This document shows positions 32,022 to 41,812 of a stretch of DNA of 41,812 bases, one piece after another. How positions within the stretch are numbered: the first letter of the stretch is position 1; the number at the start of each line of letters is the position of its first letter. The notes beneath the pieces are model-generated. The model ran no database searches and had not been told where the DNA came from. It saw only the letters and a program-made list of their open reading frames with translations. This DNA comes from Xanthoparmelia taractica (taxonomy: Eukaryota > Ascomycota > Lecanoromycetes > Lecanorales > Parmeliaceae), in the NCBI GenBank assembly GCA_033085395.1, contig JANQBS010000307.1, positions 1 to 41,812 on the forward strand, in the 5' to 3' direction. The position numbers and the translations under genes were made by a program.

Positions 32022-33278
32022 TCATAGATCTGATTTGATTGGTAGACCACCATTGCTACGTAGCATAGCACACCTCCAGGGAATTTCAGCTATTCGGGCC
32101 CGAATTTCCTTCATAGGAATACGATCCCACTTCTCTTCAATCAGCTTTTTCAACTGTTCCTTAATTATCCACTTCCTACGGCGAACCCTTTGCTTGATTA
32201 GGTTTCAAACAGCCTCTGTAGAATTGAGATCAGGTGATTAAGCTGGATGCTCAAGAATCTTAATTCAATTGGCCTCTCTGTAGAGTGTGACCTTGGACTT
32301 CTCTTTGCTCTCCTTGATACCGTGACTTGGATCCTCATTCTCTTATAGAATAGCCCTTCTATTATAAATAAGTCGGGTCTCGTGAATCTCTTGAATGTAG
32401 TGTGAAAGGATCTTCTCGATGTAGTACTTCATTCGCATAGAATTCCTCTTAGGCTTGACGTCAGGATTATGAGGAAGACTAGCCTGTCAGTCTCTTATTC
32501 GCTATTCTAGCTGTTTCTCTATCTCCCCTAGATAGTTACGGCGTCTAGACTTAGGAGGCTTCTTGACTTTCACCTCTGAAGGGTCGTATTCGTCGTTATA
32601 TCAGCTTAATTTATCTTTATGCCACCAGGAGAAAGAGATAAACATGTGTAAAGAAACCCCTTTTAGATCTGATATTTCCTGAAGATTCTCCGATTCTAAA
32701 GCAGTTCTCTCTTCCCGTAATATTCAATCTCGGGCTATGACAGTAGAATTCACGTGTGCTTCGTCGGAGAAGTGCACAAATTCCCAAAATCTCATAACAC
32801 CTTTCTCCTTATACCTTTGCCCATATTTAACTCTTTTTTTCTTGTTTGCCTTACTAACTTTCTTAATCATTCGAGCCTTATACTTCTTGATATTCTTCTT
32901 TCGACCTTTCAGAGCCCTTCGTAGGGTCTTTGATTTGCAATTGAGTTAATAAGAGTCAATTTGATATTTAAGAGACTGACGGCGATTGGGATTAACTGCA
33001 GTGACCATCTTATCAAGTTCCGGTTGATGAATCTTAACAGGCCTTTTAGCACGGTGTTTGCTAATCCTTCTTGCAGCTGAGGAGTCATAGAGTCTCCGTA
33101 TTTTTAGTCATTCATAGCCCTGAGATCTGGAGATATTTCGTAGCTGGCAAACTTGCTCCACGGTCTTATCGCCTCTATCGACGGCCTCAAAGAATCTACT
33201 CTTCTTGATAGTATTCCATCCCTTTCGGCGACGAGGCCCCTCAGGCTCTGGACTCTGTTCTGGAGTGTGGGGCTCCAT
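32022..33278 (-). pseudogene. Tc1/mariner transposase with about ten nonsense codons
   Basis: One reading frame, ATG at 33278 to TGA at 32022 (419 codons), stays colinear without net indels but has about ten internal stops: six TGA, three TAA, one TAG. Several TGA codons lie where Trp is expected (GYE-stop-L, AV-stop-NLIK). Features: helix-turn-helix-like N-terminus (KTVEQVCQLRNISRSQGYE), catalytic-Asp segment HFSDEAHVNSTVI, second acidic motif before DPSHG, and the end signature HPA-stop-SPDLN then NLIKQRVRRRKW. Point mutation without indels is the pattern left by RIP (C-to-T, G-to-A). Confidence 0.9.
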
Positions 33279-33355
33279 ATGGTGGAATAATGATTGAATA
33301 ATGGTGGTAGGTACTAGTGTAAACAGTCACATTTGCGGGGCCGGCTAAACCTCGG

Positions 33356-33379
33356 TCCGGTGACTTTTGTCACCCCCTG
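33356..33379 (-). repeat. Right terminal inverted repeat of the Tc1/mariner element
   Basis: 24 bp, exact reverse complement of 31921-31944; followed within 6 bp by TA. Confidence 0.95.
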
Positions 33380-33385
33380 GTGGTA

Positions 33386-34238
33386 GAACGCGCTGAGATC
33401 ACCTAGTTAGGGCTAGGGTTAGCTAACTCCATGATTCCTTCATCGCCCATATACATGCCCCAGTGCATATCAAACCATCCATGTTCCACGCAGCCTCCTC
33501 GTATTCCTCGCGCCCCTCGTAACCCTTCCTACCATCCACATTCTGCTCGTTACCCTTAAACCGGCCTGCAGATCTCAACTGCATCGACACAGTTGGCAGT
33601 CACGAACTGGATACTCTGTGGAAGTGGTTTGATATTGCACTCACGCTCCGCTGTGTCTTCATTAGATGGGTTCAGGGCGGCCTTTTTCTGCACAGGGCCA
33701 GACTTGAAGGGTATCCTCCTTCCACATTCCCCCTTCCTCTACCCCTCCCCTATCTTTTCCGCTTCATTCCCCCGGAGCCCATCTCTCAGATGTCACGTTC
33801 CCTTCTCCATTCAAAACAAACCCCCCGGTCCCTTTTTCCTACCATACAAAATTTCACCGCATGTGGGACCCCTCCACGACTCCCTCCCTCTCCCTCTCCC
33901 TCCTCGGGCTTCGGCGGCATATTGGTTGCGGATCGGCAAAGAACCCATTATCGCCGCCACTAGCTGCCTCGCTTATGGTGGTGATTGCGAAATGACCGTT
34001 AACGTTGACCTTATAGAATATTTTTATATTTGAACTTTTGATAACTTTAAAATTATAGTGAAGCTAATATGTTGAGCTAATTGGTTTTCTCCTCAATAAG
34101 AAACATAATTAACAACTAGATTATAGTAAGAGACATATACGACCAAAGACAAAAAAGTTGGAAGCCCACATCTGCCTCATATCACCATATCCCCGAGCGA
34201 CGATATCCCCGAGCGCACTGAGAAGAGAATGAATGACA
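33386..34238. other. Intergenic region with a CT-rich tract
   Basis: 850 bp without a supported gene. Positions about 33715-33910 are pyrimidine-rich; 34010-34140 are AT-rich. A 146-codon open frame (33593-34033, plus) is Pro/Ser-rich from the CT tract and shows no family likeness. Confidence 0.55.
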
Positions 34239-35341
34239 TTATGTTCGCATGGAGTTCAGGACTGTGCGAACGTCGGTGAATTCCAGCTCTGCCAACGTCT
34301 CCTCCCAGCACCTTTGCGTGACCAACTTGCCCTCGGGCGTATACAAGTAGGCGTTAAATCTGCGAGAGGTTTAGCGAACGATAGACATGAAGAGCCGAAG
34401 GGAAGCCGGAAAATCCGCAGGAACCTACGGGTGGATTTCCCAACTCATGATGAAACATCCATGAGACTCCTTTCCCTTATTAACCACAGCATCGACAAAG
34501 CACGAGGCGCCGACTCTCGGGGACCTGCCCGTGAGGGCACCGAAGATCTTGACGCGTAGTTTCATCCCACCCGTGACGTCGCGCGCTAACGCGGTACCTT
34601 TGCACCAGGCGGGTTCGGCGAGGTTAACGATAACGTCGTCAGCGGAGACGTAGTCGACGAGATTCCAGAGGAACATGTGGGCCAGTAGCTTGGATGAGTT
34701 GTACGTCTCCTCGCGGTTCGAACATCTTGGGGTCGTCAAAGGCCGTCAGCAGGGGGATTGAGTCCCTCTCGGCGAACTTGGCAGCCAGACTAAGCGCGGC
34801 GCCGACGATTGTCAGGCGCGCAGGCCGGCCGTCCGATGGACCTTTGGCCTTGAGTGTCGGGAGGAGAAGGATGGCAAGCAGCATAGTCGAGAGGTAGTTC
34901 ACCTGCAGAAGCTCCCCGTGGCCGGTGCTCTCGGTTTTCTTAAAAGTCAAGCCAATGACGCCGGCATTGAGAATGACGATATCGAGCCGGGACAGCTGGC
35001 TCGCGACGTGAGCGGCGAAGGCTTGGATCGAGTCGTACGCGCTCATGTCCAGCTGCCAAACCTCGATGCTAGCTTTGGGGTACTGCTGACGGAGCCTGGT
35101 CGCAGCTGCTTCTCCCCTATCGAGAGAACGCACGGCCATAATCAGATGTGATAGTTCCAGGCCCAACAGCTGCTGCGCGGCCTCATAACCAAGCCCAGTG
35201 TTGCTTCCGGAGACGATGGCCGTCGCACCCGAGAGAACTTGTGTTTGGGGCTGGCCATTGCGGCTTGGCGCGGAATTGATTGTGGAAGAAGATTTTACCG
35301 AAAGGATCAGTTGAGGGCTTCAGATCCTTTGAGCCGACCAT
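34239..35341 (-). pseudogene. Short-chain dehydrogenase/reductase, two frameshifts
   Basis: A recognisable SDR (NAD(P)-dependent Rossmann enzyme). From ATG 35341: MVGSKDLKPSTDPFGKIFF, then the cofactor loop ATAIVSGSNTGLGYEAA (TGxxxGxG type with Ser for Thr), LDIVILNAGV, and the active-site YNSSK. The 3' exon 34239-34359 (FNAYLYTPEGKLVTQR... ending NSMRT) joins after a 69-bp intron, 34360-34428. Two breaks interrupt an otherwise family-like sequence: one extra base near 35238-35242, between the N-terminal segment and the cofactor loop, and a 2-base loss near 34708-34713, just before YNSSK. Both would truncate the protein; sequencing error is possible, but the neighbouring PKS and regulator are also broken. 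SDRs often tailor polyketides; that link is inference. Confidence 0.8.
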
Positions 35342-35851
35342 GACGATGCTGCCGAGTTCACTGCTGCGATTTATAGTTCTGCAGAATCCGGATGGGAGAA
35401 ATTGGCAGAACGAAGTGTCGAGATATATGGAACGCGCCTGCCCCATCTTTTGGTCTACAATGTGATATTTGATCGGCTCATGCAACTGAGTAAAGATTTT
35501 TAAATCCAATAGGCAACAGTGCTGTTCGCAGCTAGCGTGTCCCGATCAGCTGGGTCTCCAAAAATATCTCGCTTTCGTAGGTGAAAAACAACAAAAGAAT
35601 ACAAGTGCACTAAAGTCTAATCTCTCTTCTTTATAGATTTCTTCCCTGCCCACCCCATGTTCATAAGTGTAATCATTCGCTTTAGCGGCACTACTAAACT
35701 CCAATCGACTTTTGTGACTTACCTTCCCTTTCTTTCTACTCGCTATCCTAAAAACGGTAAACAATCCCAGCCCTTTTTTCCTTCCCTTTCCCTCCCCCTC
35801 CCCCCCCCGCAATGGTGCATATCCCAGGGTGGTGCATATCTCATTCGATGA

Positions 35852-36367
35852 GATGTCCGACAAACTAGCCGGGATCTGGAAATCTTGTCGGAGTTCTGCT
35901 CCCTCATCAACTTTGCTGCCGATTCTGGACAGTGCATCTCGGTGGAAACTCTGCTCGAGACGTTTACCTCGGTCATGTACCGTCTTCTTGGTGTGAACTT
36001 TGACCCTGGCTCCAGCGATGAAGCAATCCGCCTTGGTCTGCTCGCCTTCTCCTGCAGCGTTTTCCTGCAGTGGCAAAGCCTGGGAATGTCATACCCCTCT
36101 CTCATTTCTGCCTTCAGGAACTGCCTTGCCGCCATAAGTTTCCAGCAAACGCCCCCGCGAATGCTACTGTGGCTCTTAATGATCGGAGCGGCATTGGTAT
36201 TTGATGCCACCGACCATTGGTGGCTGAGGCCTGCCTTGCTCGTCAATATGGGCTTATGCGAGATCAGGTCGTGGAGCGAGATGCAGCATCTGTTGAAGTC
36301 CAGCATGTGGATCGGTTTGATACACGACAAGCCCGGGAGACACGTGTTTGACTCTACAATTGCTTAG
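35852..36367 (+). pseudogene. C-terminal fragment of a fungal Zn2Cys6-type transcription factor
   Basis: An open frame from 35852 (after a TGA at 35849-35851) to 36367, about 171 codons. It resembles the C-terminal regulatory region of fungal C6 regulators: TPPRMLLWLLMIGAALVF, a WWLRPALL segment, SWSEMQHLLKSSMWIGLIHDKPG at the end. The DNA-binding finger, linker and most of the regulatory domain are absent: upstream sequence is CT-rich and non-coding. Either the gene lost its 5' part or earlier exons are too decayed to see. An overlapping minus-strand frame is a shadow. It fits the other broken genes nearby. Confidence 0.6.
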
Positions 36368-36493
36368 CTAGACAGTGCTGCGCTTGGTGTCTCTCCTGTT
36401 TCCATGGCTCCAAGCATTACCTCTCACTTGTCGTCATCAAGCCACGACAGGAATGAATCTACACGAACCTCGGGACTGAACAACTAGAACAGC

Positions 36494-36758
36494 TTAACCG
36501 GTGCTTGACATGTTAGCCTTGGTGAGAATGTCTCTAGTCTTGCCAACCGAGAGATTCCATTGACGTCTGGCTTTGTCAGCCTTAAGAGTGTAGACAATGT
36601 GGATACTGTGGTCATCATCAGCATAGACGTCGAAGCAGTGGATTGGAGGGGTGTGGGGTGGAGATCTTGATCAGGCCCCCTCCCTTCAAGCTCCGTGAGT
36701 ATGGAACGATCGACTCGGGCAACTAAATGACAAACTACTCACTAAATGCAAATGCCAT
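36494..36758 (-). CDS. Possible small two-exon gene, unrecognised
   Basis: A 58-codon stop-free frame on the complement (36494-36670) reads IHCFDVYADDDHSIHIVYTL then KADKARRQWNLSVGKTRDIL and ends in a TAA. It can be joined by a GT-AG intron (36666-36738, 73 bp) to a 20-base first exon (36739-36758, MAFAFS...), giving 63 aa. The residue pattern looks protein-like, with alternating strands. No family recognised; a remnant of a longer gene is equally likely. Confidence 0.28.
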
Positions 36759-37396
36759 GGCGATTACCTTGAGAAATTATTTTACATTGTATACCACGGA
36801 AAGATTATCTCGCGGACCCTTCTTCTACTGACATGATTTTACACCCTATGTACCAGACAGACAATAAGACGGCATCCTCAGCCTAGTCTAGAACCATTCT
36901 TGGGGCTAAGATGTATCGTTACTGAAACGTACTTGTGCCCTGCGTCTCATGTGAGTTAGAGGGGCTGTAGTTCCTGGCGTGCTTTTCGCGGACTTCCTAC
37001 TTAACAAGTCGCGCCGTGCCGCCGCTTCTGATAGTAAACCCCATCAAGTCTAGCGTTATCTATGTACCTTAGTCGCTACTATTTACAGTTCTTAGGTCAG
37101 ACGTAAGGTAGTTCTTCTCTCTCGTATTTACGTAAAGTATGGACAACAGCCTTGCTGCTACATTCGCTGACACATGGTTATGATTTGACGGGAACGCCTT
37201 GGGGGGAAATAGCAAAGAGGAGGAAAGTCGGGAAGTTCTTTTACTAAAGAAAGGGACATAGGAGGAGATCTTACTGATACGCATGAAAACTTGAGAAATA
37301 CACAATGGAAGCCCGTATAACGGGATGGAACAGCGTTATAACTACTAACAGACCCGAAAGCTTAGTCCTACAGAAGCCCAAAAGCTTTTTCAATTC
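36759..37396. other. Intergenic region, nothing recognised
   Basis: 640 bp without a supported gene, RNA or repeat. Confidence 0.55.
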
Positions 37397-38520
37397 TCAT
37401 GACTTGTTCTGTGCTGTTTCGGCACGCACAGCAGAGACCCCCATCTCCTGCTGTTCCTCCCAATACCTACCACCCTTATCTCTCCCTCTAACCAAACCAA
37501 CAATGTCAAACGGGTCGACGATAGTCACCAGAAAATTCCTTTTGTCCTCATAGCCCGGCCCCTCAATCTCCGTGACCCCATTCTGGGCCAAGTAGATCTT
37601 GTTATTGCGGGGCAAGAACAGCGCAGGGTGTCGCACATTGAGTAAAAAAGTATTGACAATCATGGGCAGTCCCTCAAAGACCCAGAAGAACCACTCGTAA
37701 CGAACGAGGGGCGAAAACGACATCGGGTCGAGCCCCGGCCGGACACGAACCTCGGCAATGGAGTAATATTCCACGGTGCGGTAGATTGTACGGATGGTGA
37801 TGAGCGTGATGCTGCAGTACAGCGTGTAGAGCACGGCCCTCAAGTTCTTCGGGAGCAGGTTGGCTTTGTGGCATTTGCGATGGAAATACGCCGCGAGCAG
37901 GACGAAGCTGGCGAGGATGCCGAGCTGGATGATCAAGGCTGCTTTGAGGAGAGCGCGCCCCAGGTTTTGTTTGCTTTCGGGGAGATGGGCATTCGAACTG
38001 TATGAGGCGCCGTTGCCGGTCAGAGCTTCCACCACGGCAGAGATGCCGGCAAAGGTGGTGAGGACGCGCCCTGGGTGGATGGGGGAATGGTAGGGGACGT
38101 AGTATAGGATGCGCCCCAGGATTATATAATTTGCGAGCTCGTATACTGGCCTGCCGAAATTCAGCGGAAGGAGGGTCGTCAGAACGATGATGAGTACTCA
38201 CGGAGCTGCATAGACCAGGCATATGCTTGAGATGAAGACGTCGACGTTGTCGTAGTGGTATGCGCCTACCTCCCGCATGATATAGCCGACGGTGAAGACC
38301 AGTGCTGCCCACGGAAGCAGACCGGTGAACTTCCAGGCTTTAAAATGTCTTGGTAAATTGTAAGTTATTTATTGAGTAGATAGTGCATAGAAAGGGTAGA
38401 CAGACACACACTGCCAGGTGTGGACAGCGCACGAGACAGAGAAGAAGAATGCCCAGGCAACTGGTGCTCCTTTGTTTGGAGCATAGAACCAGATGCTGCC
38501 TGGTACTGTGACCGGCGTCA
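37397..38520 (-). CDS. RTA1-family seven-helix membrane protein (first exon unresolved)
   Basis: RTA1/RTM1-like protein, a fungal family of seven-transmembrane proteins linked to lipid translocation and toxicant resistance. Exons on the complement: 38412-about 38520 (TVPGSIWFYAPNKGAPVAWA), 38202-38348 (HFKAWKFTGLLPWAALVF to LVYAAP) and 37397-38150 (PVYELANYIILGRILYYVPY onward); introns 38349-38411 (63 bp) and 38151-38201 (51 bp). Family hallmarks: LGRILYYVPYHSPIHPGRV, EALTGNGAS, and the acidic RTIYRTVEYY helix followed by YEWFFWVFEGLPM. A soluble tail of about 60 residues ends in NKS. I could not place the initiator Met; it should lie just upstream of 38520, possibly in another exon. Substrate unknown. 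No lesion seen. Confidence 0.8.
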
Positions 38521-38699
38521 GTGAGGTTCTTCACACGAAGGATATATCGGCCATACCGTATTCGCCGCCCATACTTGAGATCAGAGCTGAGACTCTGTGT
38601 TTCTTTGAGTCCAGATGAAAGACCTCTCAGTCTTTGACTGCTTAAGGAGGACTGCAAGACGTATGCTTCGGTAGGTGGTGCCAAGTACCTGAGGCTTCG

Positions 38700-39410
38700 G
38701 ATGTTCCTTTTAGTGAGATATCAAGTCTCCCTTAGTTTAGGCGTCTGCTTCGCGGGTGCTTTGCTGTTTCGGAAAGCAGAAGCGGTCGGGATGTCGTTTC
38801 TTTCTTATACGGAGCTTCCAATGATGCTTACCTAAGTCCGCGTCCCGCTTCTGTCGCATGGCCACAGGTCGGGGGATCCGATGGGTGATACTGACATTTT
38901 ATTTGTGTATGAGTCAATCCCACGGTGCTAGTAGCAAGGCTGGGGAACACCGGGTGACATGCAGCCATAGACGTGAATAGCTGTGACAAGTAAATAAGCG
39001 AGGGCGATGCGCGCTAAAATATTATCGTCCTATTCGATAATTGGCAACAAGCCTGCGGGGAGCTGACTGTGATCATCGCAGCTGGTGAGCCTGGTCAGCC
39101 TTGGATACAGAGCCAAGCCAACAGCCAAGACGCGACTCAGTCCATCGAGATAATCCGCTGGTTACGCAGCAGCTTACTTACACCCAGAGGAGGGCATTTA
39201 TATCCAGTATCTTCCCGCTCGCACAATAGATGAACCGTATAAGAGTCGTTGCTTGTCTAACTCCTTATCATCGAATTTGTCAGGCCTAGCGCTGCATGCG
39301 CCTTAGCGCCGACTACTCATGGGTCCAGGGTCCATCGCGGGGTCATAGCGGGGTCCATGACCTAAGGCCTTGGCGGGGCCTTGGCGGTTATATGTCCTCT
39401 TCGCATATCT
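38700..39410. other. Intergenic region before the AT-rich block
   Basis: No coding signal. GC is normal until a sharp drop near 39410. A short GC-rich motif cluster (GGGGTC/GGCCTTGGCGGGG repeats, 39325-39390) sits right at the border and may be the least damaged end of the retroelement. Confidence 0.5.
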
Positions 39411-40952
39411 TAGGGTTTTCGTGTTTCTTAGAGATTAGTTCTATTAGAACTTAGTATCTAATAAAGAAATTATTATCGTATTAATTATACGTCTCTTATA
39501 TTAATTAGATCGCTTACTAAGCGTTAGCGAATTAATTTTTTATAATTCTAATCTCTTTATCTTTTAAAAGAAAAAATCTATTATTATTACAATATCGAAC
39601 TCTTCGTCGAATCGAAATAAATATATCTTAAAGCGACGTAGCTTCGATATTAATTTTTAAGAATTTATTTTAGAAAATTAAGCGATTTTAAAGAAACTTC
39701 TTAAGAACGCTTAAATAGAAAATCGTTATCTAGAGTTAAAACGAGAATTAACCAAGTTACGAGCACGTAATAACGTGCTATATAATTTAAACTCTTTTAT
39801 AATTCTCGCTAAAATAATAATAATTTTATTTATTATTTTACCTTTAATAAATATTTTAATTAAAGCGAAAATACTTTATCTCGAAAGAATATATTCTTAT
39901 AAGAATAATAATAAAAAGAAATATTTACGCTAATTTTACGAAGTCGAAATTTAATTTCTTATAAATTTCGAGTATTTTACTATCGATTAAGCTAAGATTA
40001 TCTATTATATATAATTCTTAAAAGACGATCTTAATACGTAGTAATATAAATACTTTTAGACTTATAAATAAAATAAAATTATCTTCGAGTTTTTTAAATT
40101 ATTTTTATTTAATTTAATTACGAATTCGATAAGTCGTTATTTATTTATTTATAAAAAATAAAAAATAATAAAGTAGTAATAAGATTAGAAGATCTTAATT
40201 TTTAAGATCTATTTAAAAAAGTTAAAAGCTTATTTACTCTTATTTGCGAAAGAATATCGAGCGAACTTTTTTTTAATTAAGCTACGATCTAAGCTAAAGA
40301 ATAAGATTTTTAATATTAATAATATATTTAAGTAGAGAAAAGAAATTCTTATTATAATAATTATATAGAAAATAATTTTAAAGCGCGCGCGCTCTAATAG
40401 CGACGATTTCGATTTAAAGTAATTAGAGAAATCTAATAAAGATAAGTTTTTAAAAGCTCGAATTTTAAAGCTTAATACGACTTCGAAGAATAACGCTAAG
40501 TCTACGCGTATCTAAGAAGAGAATAAGAAACGTAAGACTAAGATCGCTAATTATAATATTAAAATATCTATTATTTGCTAATATTATTAGAAATTAGATT
40601 ATATGAAATCGAATTATTCTAATAAAAATAAATCGATTATTATCGTCGCGACGATATCGATAAAAACGAATTAACTTCGTAAGCGTTTCTAAAGCGAAGT
40701 AAAAAAAACGAATAATAGAGATAACTTTTATTATTATTATGAAGAGATAAACTAAGCTATAGAATAATTAAAGATAACTTATTACTTTATTTAATTGCAA
40801 GATATATATTAATTTAATTACGTAAAAGTTCGTAATTTAATAAAATCTTTAATTATATATCGTTATTTTATTATAAGCGAAAGCGCTTAGCGAGTAAGAT
40901 ATATACTATTATAATACTTATTAATTAGACTATTAAATAGTCGATAGCTAAG

Positions 40953-40960
40953 ATTAAGAA
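40953..40960. repeat. Left target-site duplication of the MITE
   Basis: ATTAAGAA, identical to 41237-41244. Confidence 0.88.
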
Positions 40961-41236
40961 TACGGGTCGGAAAGGTGTGATATATTTGATGGTATGGGAC
41001 CAGTTTTTCGAATACCATACCGAAAGGTATAGAATATTCCATACTCCCATTAAGTTTTTAATAAATATATTACATAATATTTTTTTATATTCTAAAAATA
41101 CGTAAAAAGCTTAAGCGAACGCTTATATAATTATAAAATTCTATAAATAGATTAAAAAGATATAATTTTTTAAATAAAGTTGAAAAAAAGTTAAAAACGA
41201 CTATGTTCAACAGATACCACACCTTTCCGACCCGTA
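40961..41236. mobile_element. 276-bp hAT-type MITE nested in the retroelement
   Basis: Terminal inverted repeats of 22 bp with one mismatch (left starts TACGGGTCGGAAAGGTGTG at 40961; right ends in its complement at 41236). It is flanked by a perfect 8-bp direct repeat ATTAAGAA (40953-40960 and 41237-41244), the target-site length of hAT transposases. The interior is AT-rich, has no coding frame and carries GGTATGG/CCATACC sub-repeats. Non-autonomous. Confidence 0.9.
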
Positions 41237-41244
41237 ATTAAGAA
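41237..41244. repeat. Right target-site duplication of the MITE
   Basis: ATTAAGAA, identical to 40953-40960. Confidence 0.88.
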
Positions 41245-41812
41245 TAATAATATAATATACTATTCTACGTCGTAGATTAAGAAGATCTTAATATTATACT
41301 AAATATATTCGCGTTATATTAATTATAGATTTTACTTAATTCTACGATAACGTAATAACGATTTAAGATTAATATTAAGAAACTTTAGATTAAAGAATTA
41401 ATTAAATTTATTCGGGAAATCGAGCGAAAGTTAAATATATTCGTAATCGTATACGCTACGATAACGCGAGACGAATAAAAGAATATTAATAATTTAGAGC
41501 TCTTAAGAAAACTATTAAAGTTTAAAAATATCTTTTTTAATAATATAATAGAGATCTTATCTACGTTTAAGTAAAGAGATTATATTATTAAGATAAAGAA
41601 AGATAAAGAATTATTTTACGAGTCTCTTTATAATCTATCTTAAATTAAATTATCGAAGCTAAGATAATATCTTAAAAAGTTACTTTATAAGAGTTAAATT
41701 TTATTATTTAATTTTCTTCACTAAAGCTCTTATTCTCTTTATCTTAAAGAAAAATAATAAATTATATCTTTATATAAATTATTAAGACTTAAATATAATA
41801 ATAATAAAGAAT

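Larger units (their letters stand above)
31919..33383 (-). mobile_element. Full-length Tc1/mariner element, inactivated
   Basis: About 1.465 kb between TA dinucleotides at 31917-31918 and 33384-33385. Both ends carry a perfect 24-bp inverted repeat (31921-31944 and 33356-33379: CAGGGGGTGACAAAAGTCAC plus CGGA). The one or two bases outside the repeat differ between ends, so the exact tip is slightly uncertain. The transposase frame runs leftward between the repeats. TA target duplication, terminal repeats and transposase type agree. Confidence 0.93.
39411..41812 (+). mobile_element. RIP-degraded Ty3/gypsy-type LTR retroelement (gag and start of pol), 3' truncated by the window
   Basis: About 80% AT, CA/TG dinucleotides nearly absent while CG and TA persist: the RIP signature. 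In the plus frame a gag remnant is readable (about 39585-40640): the paired-Trp segment typical of gag is now TAG TAA (40039-40044), and a CX2CX4HX4C knuckle at 40576-40617 keeps its spacing although three of its four ligand codons are now TAT. Near the end (41578-41811) a frame with several stops resembles the start of a gypsy reverse transcriptase (LYNLS-stop-IKLSKLR-stop-YLKK). Protease and LTR borders not found. No working protein can be made. A MITE interrupts it at 40961-41236. Confidence 0.78.

Noticed and set aside
33405..33424. TTAGGGCTAGGGTTAG, telomere-like
   Set aside because: Only two imperfect units; too short to call an interstitial telomere.
33593..34033. 146-codon plus frame
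   Set aside because: Mostly translation of a CT-rich tract; no motif, no introns, no homology recognised.
35743..36330. 195-codon minus-strand frame over the regulator fragment
   Set aside because: The plus-strand frame has clear C6-regulator motifs; the minus frame is Arg/Ser-rich with none.
37674..38312. 212-codon minus-strand frame overlapping the RTA1 gene
   Set aside because: Shifted frame of the RTA1 exons and intron; Pro/Arg/His-rich, unlike the seven-helix product.
1..41812. tRNA, rRNA or CRISPR
   Set aside because: No T-loop/anticodon-stem pattern, rRNA-like segment or regular spaced repeats were seen; GTTCGA-like words lie in coding or unstructured sequence.

Overview
The window looks like a filamentous ascomycete (Pezizomycotina) chromosome segment. 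Evidence: genes with one to five short GT-AG introns (mostly about 50-70 bp), fungal-only families (DLT1, RTA1, Apd1-like, NB-ARC/TPR NLRs, highly reducing PKS, a C6-type regulator) and strong RIP-like decay of repeats. Species cannot be told from the sequence. All exon joins were inferred by eye from splice signals and family likeness.

Layout: (1) 1-7 kb, housekeeping: the end of a Dabb (A/B-barrel) gene, mitochondrial Fe-S scaffold ISA1, an ARMH3/DUF1741 armadillo-like protein, a beta-carbonic anhydrase and a WBP2/UPF0664 GRAM-domain protein. (2) 7.5-10.3 kb: two unrelated secreted proteins of unknown function, one with an internal duplication. (3) 11.7-15.8 kb: an unrecognised three-exon gene, an Apd1/sucrase-ferredoxin-like protein and DLT1. 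(4) 15.8-21.2 kb: NLR (fungal immunity/incompatibility-type) locus: a decayed 5'-truncated NB-ARC/TPR gene head to head with a nearly complete hydrolase-NB-ARC-TPR gene carrying two compensating frameshifts. (5) 22.4-26 kb: a conserved-looking protein with a possible OB-fold and an MFS transporter. (6) 26-38.6 kb: what looks like a decayed secondary-metabolism neighbourhood: a collapsed PKS pseudogene, an intact LIP-family lipase/esterase, a full-length RIP-killed Tc1/mariner element, a frameshifted SDR, the C-terminal piece of a C6-type regulator and an RTA1 membrane protein. (7) 39.4 kb to the end: a very AT-rich block, a RIP-degraded Ty3/gypsy-type retroelement (gag with CCHC knuckle, then RT) into which a 276-bp hAT-type MITE with an intact 8-bp target duplication has inserted.

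The left half behaves as a stable gene-rich core and the right half as accessory, repeat-invaded sequence. The most interesting signals are the nested MITE and the readable RIP footprint, the NLR pair, the dead PKS neighbourhood, a carbonic anhydrase whose first intron is an in-frame possible targeting peptide, and a recurring C-rich to G-rich switch along the coding strand of many genes.
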